From NCBI GenBank assembly GCA_035772735.1, contig JASDFA010000019.1:66998001-67062000 (forward strand): DNA of 64,000 nt. The letters run 5' to 3'. Below the pieces are notes generated by a model. That model ran no database searches. It was not told the DNA's origin and was given only the letters and a program-made list of their open reading frames with translations. Positions 1-8,156 of the stretch are shown in pieces (position 1 is the stretch's first letter; each line of letters begins with the position of its first letter). Source of the stretch: Datura wrightii. Taxonomy: Eukaryota > Streptophyta > Magnoliopsida > Solanales > Solanaceae. The translations under genes were made by a program, and so were the position numbers.

Positions 1-1707
1 TTTTTGCAAATCATCAAGAAAACATGCTTGGTCGTACAAGACAATGACCTTAATACATTGAGGCTTCCTAGACTTTTAAGAATTGATTCTTGATATCAGC
101 AAACTCATGCAAATCAACTAATAAAGAAATCCGACACGAAAAGCATTCTTTCATCAAGCATGTACCCTCACAACTCGAGAGAACTTTCCCTTTTCTGTTC
201 GTGCAGCACACAAACATGCAAGTAGGGGCATATAACAATTAATTTCACTCTCTCTCCCAAAAGAATTCACATGCATCATGTCATGACCCATAGGTTTGCC
301 CTTAGCGTATTACTCCACTAATATAAAGAAATGCAACGTAGGATCAAATAGGACTTTTAAATGGGTTGTAACTGGGCTATGGATCTAGTATATATATTGG
401 TTTAGCCAATAACAGTCGCTAGCATCCTTAAGCGCCTTTTCAACTCATCCCCATCGACTCATGGACATTGTTCCTCTCTTTTCTCTTTTTCTCCCATTCA
501 TGCTGGTTTACTTTCATACAGCCCATTTCATCAGGCACACTTGACACAAAACAAAGGGTTTTTCATGTACCCTCACTGTCATTTAATTACAACAAGTGCC
601 TCATCCACATCATCTTTTCTTTCTTCACTCTGCTTTTTTTTTTTCTTTTCACTCTTTTCACTCTTTTCACTCTTTAACACCATGGGAAACAATTTTCTGT
701 TCTTTATAAGCGCTTAAGAGTTTCTTATAGACTTTAAGGCTAATGAAAAGAAGGAATAAAGCTTAGTCCATACAATTCTGGACAAAAGAAAGAAATCGGC
801 TAAAGGCTCAACGGGCTGACTAGGATATACAACATATAAAAAGGTAGAATTTGACAAGAAAAAAAAATGGAAACTAACGGTTAAAACAAAGAAATGCCTA
901 CATCCTTTCCAACACTACACCTCCTTCATTTCGTTTTGTATACACACCAGGCAAGTTCTAGACAATTCACAATGACATGGCATAGCAAAACCTCACTCAC
1001 ACTTTATGCACATGCTCGAATCAAGACGCATTCACAGACTCTTTAATTAGTCAATTACATGAATTCAAGATTAAGCCTCAATCATAATGAACCAAATTCT
1101 ATAGCCTAGGTAACTCAACATATTTACACAATTGCATGCTTTCCAACGAATCATTTTCACATTTCGAACATCAATTACAACACGCAACAAAATTTTAGCA
1201 ACCATAAGCAACTACAGTTTATTGATGCAATCCCCCAAAGAAACTAAAAAAAAAATCTACTCCTATCGACTACATTTCCCTTAAGACGGTCGTCATCCAT
1301 CCATCATAGGGAATGGTCACTAACTATGACATCGGTTCAATGGGACTATTCTCGGTAAAAGAACCGAAAACAAACTCCGAGAAACCCAAAAATAAAACTT
1401 CAAAATTTTTGCAACACATCGATCATTTCGATAGAAAATATTTGCAAACTATGTTGATAAATGCAAAATCTTTTCGCAAAAATTTTGAAATATATCGATC
1501 ATATCGATAGAGAAAAAAATATTTACAAAATTTACAAAATATTTACAAGTGCAACCATAACTTTCAAAACACACATCATTAGCCACAACACAAATATATA
1601 CACATACATCACAAATCAGTTCACAACAACAGGGAAAACACAGGCATACATAACGTCAACGAAGAATTATACAGCAAGTTTAGAGCCTATGACCCAGCAC
1701 CTAACTA
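1..1707 (-). other. 3' noncoding region of element A
   Basis: No credible coding sequence. The stretch aligns along its length with the 3' regions of B (20252-21950) and, in short blocks, with E, H and I. Two blocks stand out. At 943-961 a sequence around accaggcaagttctaga recurs in B, E, H and partly I. At 282-330 a block around cataggtttgcccttag and ccactaatata recurs in all of them. A 9-base tandem repeat lies at 645-675. Conservation across diverged families suggests an RNA-level role, but none is shown. Confidence 0.7.
645..675. repeat. 9-base tandem repeat (ttttcactc type)
   Basis: The unit cttttcact is repeated about three and a half times within a pyrimidine-rich tract in A's 3' region. 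The matching part of B (about 20870-20910) is pyrimidine-rich but less regular, so the perfect array looks like local slippage. Confidence 0.7.
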
Positions 1708-1749
1708 CTCCCCACCCCACACTTAAATCGAACACTGTCCCCAGTGTTC
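1708..1749 (-). promoter_or_regulatory. Hairpin plus internal PPT-like tract downstream of ORF2
   Basis: On the plus strand GAACACTGTCCCCAGTGTTC (1730-1749) is a perfect 8-bp inverted repeat around a four-base loop. Next to it, at 1708-1726, is the complement of AAGTGTGGGGTGGGGAG, the same purine tract that serves as PPT beside the LTRs of B, E and H. On the element strand the order is ORF2 end, hairpin, purine tract. It lies well upstream of the true 3' LTR, so it is a second PPT-like site. The same arrangement recurs in E, G, H and I. Confidence 0.6.
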
Positions 1750-1793
1750 ACAAAAATACAAAGCACAAAATTTTGGGTGGTGGAACTTCCTGC

Positions 1794-3015
1794 TTAGTCG
1801 AAATATTCGACTTCCTCATCCGGTGATGCGGCCTCGTAGCCCATATCTGAATCAGCTCCATCGCCGTCATCGGACTCTACATCAGAGTCCTCACGACGTG
1901 TCTCCTCATCAGTAGGGACGTCGTCATCAGTCGGCTCCACAAAGGCTGGCCCCACCTTTGCATAAAGCTCTGGCATTCTCGCCGAAGGGGTAGTCCAGCT
2001 CCAGCTGCCATAATTCATCCTCGGTGGCTGGTCTCCCACCTATCTGTAGCTGCAGCATCTGCATGCCGAACATACGGGCCATATACTGGTCGTCACGAGC
2101 ATGTCGCTCGCCCAGAGTCAGCACAGGTCCGTGTTTAGTGTCGGGGGCCTTGGTTTTTATCACATCAAGGGCCCTCCGCTCCAACTGCGGAATGTAATCC
2201 AAAGCTTCTTCCTCGATGTCAAGGCCTCGGAGGAAGGTGGTGATGAGTCCGCCAAACCCGTATCTGTGGCCCTGGTGTAGTCTGGCTCTCTTCATGGCGG
2301 ATATTATAACCGCCCCCACATTAATCTCAAGCCCTTTCATAAGGGCATACACCAGGCAGACACGGTCCCGGGTCACGTCTGTCATATGCACTCCCGGGAT
2401 CAAACACGAACATACCATTTTTAGCCAGATTCTGGCCTCCCTGTTCATCTGCGAATAAGGCAGAGTCTGGTGGTAACCCCTCTCTTTGTGTCTCCTCCAT
2501 CGGGCTGTGGATCGAGCCCCACACAACGTACGTCTGATGTCGGCGTACGGTGGGGTGATATTGAGCTGGCGGAGAACGTGGGCGTCTGTGTCCCGCGCTC
2601 CAACGATGGCATTCAGCTGCTGGGGTTCCAGAGTGACAATCTGCCCTCTGATTTTAATAGTATGGCTCCTGATGGCCGGGTTCCAGTTGGCGTAGAATTC
2701 CCGGACCAAGTGAAGGTTGCACTCCTTGGGCTCCTGAAAAATAAAACTGAGCCCAGCTGCCTCAATCCTCTGCACCATGCGAGGGAACTCCTGTGCAAGT
2801 GGTTCCCTTGCAATATATTCCTCCGGGAAGTATTTGCTTTCCTTGTACTTATTATACCATTTCTTCCCTTCGTCGGTGACCCATCGTGTTCCGTATCGGC
2901 GGTGTTGACCGCGTGGAACAGCAGGTGCAGCTGGGACAGCAGTGCCCAGTCTCATTCTCTTTCTGCCGGTGCCTGAGGTTGAGGCACCCTTGCCTTTATC
3001 TTGTCGGCTAGCCAT
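1794..3015 (-). pseudogene. ORF2 of element A: protein of the 'putative plant transposon' (Transposase_32-like) type, frameshifted near its end
   Basis: The reading frame starts at the ATG at 3015 (MASRQDKGKG) and runs to 1927, about 362 residues. The N-terminus is basic and Ser/Gly-rich with a GRKRMR cluster that could be a nuclear signal. The core has the motif LVREFYANW, then KIRGQIV, LNAIVG and VCLVYALMKGLEINVGAVI, which I recognise from the plant Transposase_32-like family (Pfam name from memory). The end of the frame is out of register: a second frame, 2039-1794, carries the expected KVGPAFVEPTDDD segment and a strongly acidic tail, so a single-base indel near 1990 probably broke the gene. 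I see no signal peptide or membrane segment, so it is not an obvious envelope protein although it sits in the env position between pol and the 3' LTR. Function unknown. Degenerate relatives lie at 32560-33360 and 52379-54350. Confidence 0.75.
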
Positions 3016-3020
3016 TGTAC

Positions 3021-3727
3021 CTGTCAATTTACACAGACAAGCACAACATTAAGCTAAAAACTTGTTAGCTTCGGCTAAGGTCGGGTTAAACAAAAATTTA
3101 CCCCACACTTAGTCTTTAACAATATCTACAACATTTTAGCAAGGATAACTCTATTTACACCCCAAACACAATCAACTATAAACATGTTGCTTAGTGCGTT
3201 CACAAAATTTCGACAGCATAACGGCTAGCGAACTACTCAGACTTCATACAGCTAACCCAATCCTACTATCGACAGCTATTCACCCATAGCACTTAGCAAC
3301 AATAACCACAACAGAAATAAGAACAACAATACAAACCTATTATATACAACTAATCTAAGCAAATCAACCAATTCACATATTATGCACTTTCCCACAAAAA
3401 TTTGAGAATTAGTCGTCTTTCCACAATTAAACAATAGTTACCACGACTTATCTCGACTACTAAACACACCCGGCACCAATTTCATCAAACTATCAAGTTA
3501 CCCACGTTAAAATCCAACAACCCAAGCCCTAGAACTCAATTCGACAATCAATATTGAATTATTCAATCAATCGATAAGTTCAAACGTCAACTACAATAAT
3601 CCGAACATAATCAATCACAAAATAATTCACATCATGTTTAATTTTTACCTAGGGTGATATATCTCACCTCACATGCTCAAAAGTGACAAAACTCGCCAGA
3701 AATTTGAGATAGAAGATGAAAACATAC
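3021..3727 (-). other. Candidate leader intron upstream of ORF2
   Basis: The element strand reads ATCCAAG|GTATGTTTTC at the 5' boundary (GT at 3727-3726) and a pyrimidine/T-rich tract ending in TTGACAG at 3021. Both match plant splice consensus well. The putative second exon opens GTACAATGGCTAGC, so the ORF2 ATG would lie six bases into it. The enclosed 707 bases are AT-rich, as plant introns usually are, and hold no long reading frame. Inferred from consensus only. Confidence 0.5.
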
Positions 3728-3861
3728 CTTGGATTTGAAGAACCGAAAAAAACTTGACGTTTTCCTTGCCTATCAACGTGGCACGGAGCTTGGGGGTAGG
3801 GGAATGGGTGTTTGGTCGCGGAGGGTAGAAGGAATGGGGAAATTTGGGCGAAAATCGGGGG

Positions 3862-3873
3862 TTTATTTAAAAG
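3862..3873 (-). promoter_or_regulatory. Candidate TATA box of an internal promoter for ORF2
   Basis: The element strand reads CTTTTAAATAAA followed by CCCCCG. It lies downstream of two large palindromes (3928-4066) and about 135 bases before the candidate splice donor. The same order, palindromes then TATA then leader, is seen in the LTR (10840-11111). A start site near 3835 would give a first exon of roughly 110 bases. Confidence 0.45.
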
Positions 3874-3927
3874 AAACACGCGGGTTACCGGGAAACCCGG
3901 TGTGACCCGGCACTGGAATAAGGGCAA

Positions 3928-4066
3928 CGTGTCACGGAGGGTAACGCGGAGTACCCCCTCCGTGACACGGAGCCAACGCGTTGGCTTACTGGAATTTTAA
4001 AAAATTCCAGATTTTGCCTTCAACGTGTCACGGAGGTCAACGCGGAGTATTGCCTCCGTGACACGG
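3928..4066. repeat. Two copies of the GTGTCACGGAGG / CCTCCGTGACAC palindrome
   Basis: Copy one has arms at 3928-3940 and 3957-3970, copy two at 4024-4036 and 4053-4066. Each is an interrupted palindrome with a spacer of about 16 bases containing aacgcggag. The same module occurs in the LTRs of A and B and at the matching internal site of B (22221-22360). Confidence 0.85.
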
Positions 4067-4327
4067 CGCCAACGCGCCAGTGCTCTGTTTCACCATCAAA
4101 TTTTATTTTTCATACCTCGCCTCGTTTCCTCGATTCCAAGTATTTTTCCTCCGGTATACCTGAAAATCACCTCACTAAACAAAAATTGGTTAAATTCATA
4201 GATTCCCTACTAAAAAAATAAAATAAAAATTACTAATTAAAATGCAAATCTAAGCCTAGTCAAGAAAAAGGAAAGAAAATAGAATAAAAGAAAAACTTTA
4301 CACTAAGGAAAGAAAAAAAATATTTTT

Positions 4328-4374
4328 CACGGGTTGCCTCCCGTGCAGCGCCTGGTTTAACGTCGCGGCTCGAC
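4328..4374 (-). promoter_or_regulatory. Tandem hairpins directly after the gag-pol stop
   Basis: On the element strand GTCGAGCCGCGAC (4374-4362; stem GTCG/CGAC) is followed after GTTAAACCAGGCGCTG by CACGGGAGGCAACCCGTG (4345-4328; 6-bp stem, loop AGGCAA). The first hairpin begins 12 bases past the end of the pol stop codon. In E, F and H the second stem is CTTGGG with CCCAAG or a wobble form: the loop is kept while the stem pairs change together. Confidence 0.7.
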
Positions 4375-4385
4375 AGCCTTTATGC

Positions 4386-6641
4386 TCACGTGTCTACTAG
4401 GGAGATGGACGATTTGTCCCGATCATGGTCATCTCCCCAGTAGTGCTTGCATCTTTGCCCATTTACCAAGAAAGTAGCACTCCTGTCTTCTTGCCACAGT
4501 TCTACCGCCCCATGAGGGGTCATTCTCACTACTTCAAACGGTCCAGACCATTTAGACCTCAGCTTACCAGGAAACAATTTCAATCTTGAATTAAAAAGCA
4601 AAACTTTCTGTCCTGGTTCGAAAATGCGATGCACCACATGCTTGTCGTGCCATCTTTTGGTTCTTTCCTTGTAGTACTTCGCACTTTCATAGGCATGCCA
4701 GCGGAATTCGTCAAGCTCGCTGAGCTGCATCAATCTCTTTTTACCCGCCAGCTCTAAGTCCATATTTAGCTTTCTGACAGCCCAGAAAGCTCGATGCTCA
4801 AGTTCAACCGGGAGATGACATACTTTGCCATAGACCAATCGGTATGGTGACGTTCCGATCGGTGTCTTATAAGCTGTTTGGTTGGCCCACAACGCATCAT
4901 CAAGTTTACCAGACCAATCATTCTGTTGTGTGTTCACCGTTTTCTGAAGAATCTGTTTTACCTCCCTATTTGACACCTCCACTTGCCCACTAGTTTGAGG
5001 GTGGTATGCCGTGGCCACCTTATGGCGCACCCCATACTTAGCCAATAATTTCTTGAAGCTTGCATTGACAAAATGAGCTCCTCCGTCACTGATAATTGCT
5101 CGGGGTGTCCCAAACCTTGTGAGAATGTGTTTCTTCACAAACTTTGTTACTACCTTGTTATCATTCCTGGGGCAAGCTATTGCTTCCACCCATTTTGATA
5201 CATAATCTACAGCTACCAAGATGTAACGATTTCCAAATGACGGTGGGAATGGACCCATGAAATCAATACCCCATACATCAAAGGGCTCAACTTCCAGTAT
5301 GTTCTGCAAAGGCATCTCTTGTCTTCTGCCAATTGTTCCTGTCCGCTGACATCTATCACACATTTTGACATACTCCATAGAATCTCTGAACAGGGTCGGC
5401 CAAAAGAAACCTGACTGAAGAACCTTATGTGCTGTTCTCTCACCTCCATGATGCCCTCCATACAATGAAGAATGGCAGCCCCTTAGCACCTCTACTATCT
5501 GACTCTCTGGGATGCATCTTCTAATCACCTGATCTGGTCCCTGCTTGAACAAATATGGCTCGTCCCATACATAATATCGGCTGTCATGCCTCAATTTTCT
5601 TCTTTGCTGGTCTGTTGCTTCAGGGGGGTAAACTCCGCTCACTAGCAAGTTGACTATGTCAGCATACCAGGGAACTTCTGCTTCTCCCACTGCCAATAGT
5701 TGCTCATCTGGGAAGTCCTCATTAATGTCATCAGTTTCCATCACATGCGACTGACTCTCCAGTCGTGATAGGTGATCTGCTACCTGATTTTCACTCCCCT
5801 TTCTGTCTCTAATCTCAAGGTCAAATTCTTGTAGCAATAAGATCCATCTGATCAATCTGGGCTTAGCATCTTTCTTGTTGAATAGGTATCGAATAGCTGC
5901 ATGATCAGTGTACACCACCACTTTCGTACCCACCAAATACGACCGGAACTTGTCAAATGCAAACACCAGAGCTAGCATTTCTTTTTCTGTGACTGTGTAA
6001 TTGCTCTGAGCCGCATTCAGCGTCTTGCTTGCATAATAAATAGAATGAAAAACTCTATTCTTCCTTTGTCCCAAAACAGCTCCCACAGCCACATCACTGG
6101 CATCACACATCAACTCAAATGGTTGTTCCCAGTCAGGAGAAGTAAGTATGGGTGCTTCTATCAACTTCTGCTTCAACTTTTTGAATGCTACAACACACTC
6201 ATCATTTAATTCAAACTTGACCTCCTTTTCTAGCAGCCTGCATAGCGGTCTAGAAAGATTGGAAAAGTTTTTTATGAATCGTCTGTAGAATCCTGCATGT
6301 CCCAGAAAACTTCGTACACCTTTCACGGATACTGGTGGTGGCAATTTCTCAATCACCTCTATTTTAGCACGATCGACTTCCAACCCCTTTTTAGACACTT
6401 TGTGGCCTAGGACAATCCCCTCCTTTACTAAGAAGTGGCATTTCTCCCAGTTTAACACCAGGTTGGATTGTTCACATCGAGCCAGTACCCTGTCAAGATT
6501 CTGCAAGCAAGTAGCAAACGAATTACCAAAAACAGAAAAATCATCCATAAATACCTCAACAAAATCTTCAACCATGTCATGGAATATAGCCATCATGCAT
6601 CTCTGAAATGTGGCGGGTGCATTGCATAACCCAAACGGCAT
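4386..6641 (-). CDS. pol: Element A pol, second half: RT palm, RNase H and integrase
   Basis: In the same frame as the two upstream gag-pol segments; it is cut from them by a TAG at 6731-6729 inside RT. The listed start (MPFGLCNAPATF) is only the first Met of the open segment, and readable RT sequence continues to the TAG. Order: RT palm with the FMDD form of the catalytic box (about residues 32-35), RNase H with CDASD, then TEKEMLAL and YTDHAA, integrase zinc finger (HH...CDRCQ), integrase core with WGIDFMG, ISDGGAHF and the QVEVSNRE glutamate, then a C-terminal domain ending HYWGDDHDRD. No chromodomain is seen, as expected for Athila. All catalytic residues I can locate are present. As part of gag-pol it would copy and integrate element cDNA. 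Confidence 0.93.
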   Translation of the reverse strand: MPFGLCNAPATFQRCMMAIFHDMVEDFVEVFMDDFSVFGNSFATCLQNLDRVLARCEQSNLVLNWEKCHFLVKEGIVLGHKVSKKGLEVDRAKIEVIEKLPPPVSVKGVRSFLGHAGFYRRFIKNFSNLSRPLCRLLEKEVKFELNDECVVAFKKLKQKLIEAPILTSPDWEQPFELMCDASDVAVGAVLGQRKNRVFHSIYYASKTLNAAQSNYTVTEKEMLALVFAFDKFRSYLVGTKVVVYTDHAAIRYLFNKKDAKPRLIRWILLLQEFDLEIRDRKGSENQVADHLSRLESQSHVMETDDINEDFPDEQLLAVGEAEVPWYADIVNLLVSGVYPPEATDQQRRKLRHDSRYYVWDEPYLFKQGPDQVIRRCIPESQIVEVLRGCHSSLYGGHHGGERTAHKVLQSGFFWPTLFRDSMEYVKMCDRCQRTGTIGRRQEMPLQNILEVEPFDVWGIDFMGPFPPSFGNRYILVAVDYVSKWVEAIACPRNDNKVVTKFVKKHILTRFGTPRAIISDGGAHFVNASFKKLLAKYGVRHKVATAYHPQTSGQVEVSNREVKQILQKTVNTQQNDWSGKLDDALWANQTAYKTPIGTSPYRLVYGKVCHLPVELEHRAFWAVRKLNMDLELAGKKRLMQLSELDEFRWHAYESAKYYKERTKRWHDKHVVHRIFEPGQKVLLFNSRLKLFPGKLRSKWSGPFEVVRMTPHGAVELWQEDRSATFLVNGQRCKHYWGDDHDRDKSSISLVDT

Positions 6642-6728
6642 TCGCCTGAAAGCATATGTCCCATAAGGACAGGTGAACGTCGTCTTCTCTTGATCCTCAG
6701 GAGCGATGGCTATTTGGTTATAGCCGGA

Positions 6729-8117
6729 CTACCCATCGAGAAAGCAGTAATATTCCTGCCCTGCCAACCTGTCAAGTATTTGGTCAATAAAAGGAATGGG
6801 GTAATGGTCTTTCCTCGTGGCTTCATTCAGCTTTCGGTAGTCCATACAAATTCGCCATCCTGTGACGGTTCGTGTGGGGATTAACTCATTTTTCTCATTG
6901 GTGATTACAGTCATCCCCCCTTTCTTAGGAACACATTGAACGGGACTGACCCACTCACTGTCTGAAATTGGGTAGACTACACCTGCATCAAGCCACTTAA
7001 TTATTTCCTTTCTTACCACATCTTTCATTGCTGGATTAAGTCTCCTCTGTGGCTGAACTGTCGGCTTGGCTCCTGTCTCCATAAATATCCTGTGCGTGCA
7101 GAAAGCTGGATTTATACCCTGAATGTCGGACATTTGCCAACCCATTGCTTTCTTTCTCTTCCTTAAGACCCCCAAAGCTGCCTGTTCCTGTTCCTCTGTC
7201 AAGTCTGCAGAGATAATAACTGGTAAAGTCTCTCCCTCCCCCAAAAAGATATATTTTAAATGGGGAGGCAATTCTTTCAGCTCCAATTTCGGTGCCTCCT
7301 CAACAGACAGTTTCGGCAACGGCTCTAGTGATCTCATCAAGGACTGAAATTCCTGTCTTCTCGGGTATTGAGGTGCTCCATCTAATAATTGAACCATTCC
7401 ACAAGCTTCTCCATCCCCAAAATGATCAGAGTGCGTAAGCGCTCTCTCCAAGGGGTCTTGAGCTTCAACAGCCTGCTTACTTCCTACATGTTCAACCACG
7501 TTGATTTCCGAAAGCTCCTCATGTATAGCCGGCAACTTCATGGATTTTAACACATCAAATACCTCTACCTTGTCATGTGCTTGCATTGTAAGTTTACCCG
7601 CAGCTACATCGATCAATGTCTTTCCGGTTGCCAAAAATGGTCGTCCCAAAATAAATGGGACTTCTGCATCTGGTTCAAAATTCAGAACAATGAAATCTAT
7701 CGGAAAAATGAGGGAGCCTACCTGCACTAGCACATCCTCAACAATGCCATCCGGCTTAGCTAAGGACCTGTCTGCTAGCTGCAAGATCACTGTTGTGGGT
7801 CTAGGACTCCCTAGCCCTAACTTTCTGAATACCGCAGATGGCATCAGATTTATACTTGCCCCCAAGTCGCATAACCCACGAGCTCGGATACTTTGCCCAA
7901 TCGTCAGCTGGATAGTAAAACTTCCAGGATCCTTTAGTTTAGTGGGCAACCTGTTCTGAATATGGGATGTGCATTCCTCTGTTAAAGCCACCGTGGCATA
8001 CTCAGTCAAGTGACTTTTGTTGGCCACGATGTCTTTGATATACTTTGCATATTTCGGCACACCCTGCAAGACATCAACAAGAGGTAAGTTAACATGTACC
8101 TGTTTGAGTACCTCCAT
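6729..8117 (-). CDS. pol: Element A pol, first half: protease and N-terminal RT
   Basis: This open segment lies in frame between the TGA at 8159-8157 and the TAG at 6731-6729. It opens with a conserved linker (MEVLKQVHVNLPLVDVL), then the aspartic protease with CDLGASINLMP and the later ILGRPFLAT flap-like block, a variable acidic linker, and the start of RT with the EWVSPVQCVPKKGG region and ICMDYRKLN. It ends CFLDG followed by TAG, where relatives carry Tyr in a CFLDGYSGY motif, so a Tyr codon became TAG. Coding sequence continues unbroken in frame on both sides, so both stops are point nonsense mutations rather than real gene ends. Confidence 0.92.
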   Translation of the reverse strand: MEVLKQVHVNLPLVDVLQGVPKYAKYIKDIVANKSHLTEYATVALTEECTSHIQNRLPTKLKDPGSFTIQLTIGQSIRARGLCDLGASINLMPSAVFRKLGLGSPRPTTVILQLADRSLAKPDGIVEDVLVQVGSLIFPIDFIVLNFEPDAEVPFILGRPFLATGKTLIDVAAGKLTMQAHDKVEVFDVLKSMKLPAIHEELSEINVVEHVGSKQAVEAQDPLERALTHSDHFGDGEACGMVQLLDGAPQYPRRQEFQSLMRSLEPLPKLSVEEAPKLELKELPPHLKYIFLGEGETLPVIISADLTEEQEQAALGVLRKRKKAMGWQMSDIQGINPAFCTHRIFMETGAKPTVQPQRRLNPAMKDVVRKEIIKWLDAGVVYPISDSEWVSPVQCVPKKGGMTVITNEKNELIPTRTVTGWRICMDYRKLNEATRKDHYPIPFIDQILDRLAGQEYYCFLDG

Positions 8118-8156
8118 GAATTTCTGGAAACACGCCTCCTCCTTGTGTTTCTTAAG

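Noticed and set aside
1927..3015. ORF2 as an envelope gene
   Set aside because: It is in the env position of Athila elements, but I see no signal peptide, membrane segment or fusion-like stretch; the basic N-terminus and family motifs point elsewhere.
4328..4345. The post-pol hairpin as an intrinsic terminator
   Set aside because: It lacks a following U tract and lies in a nuclear plant element where such terminators do not act.
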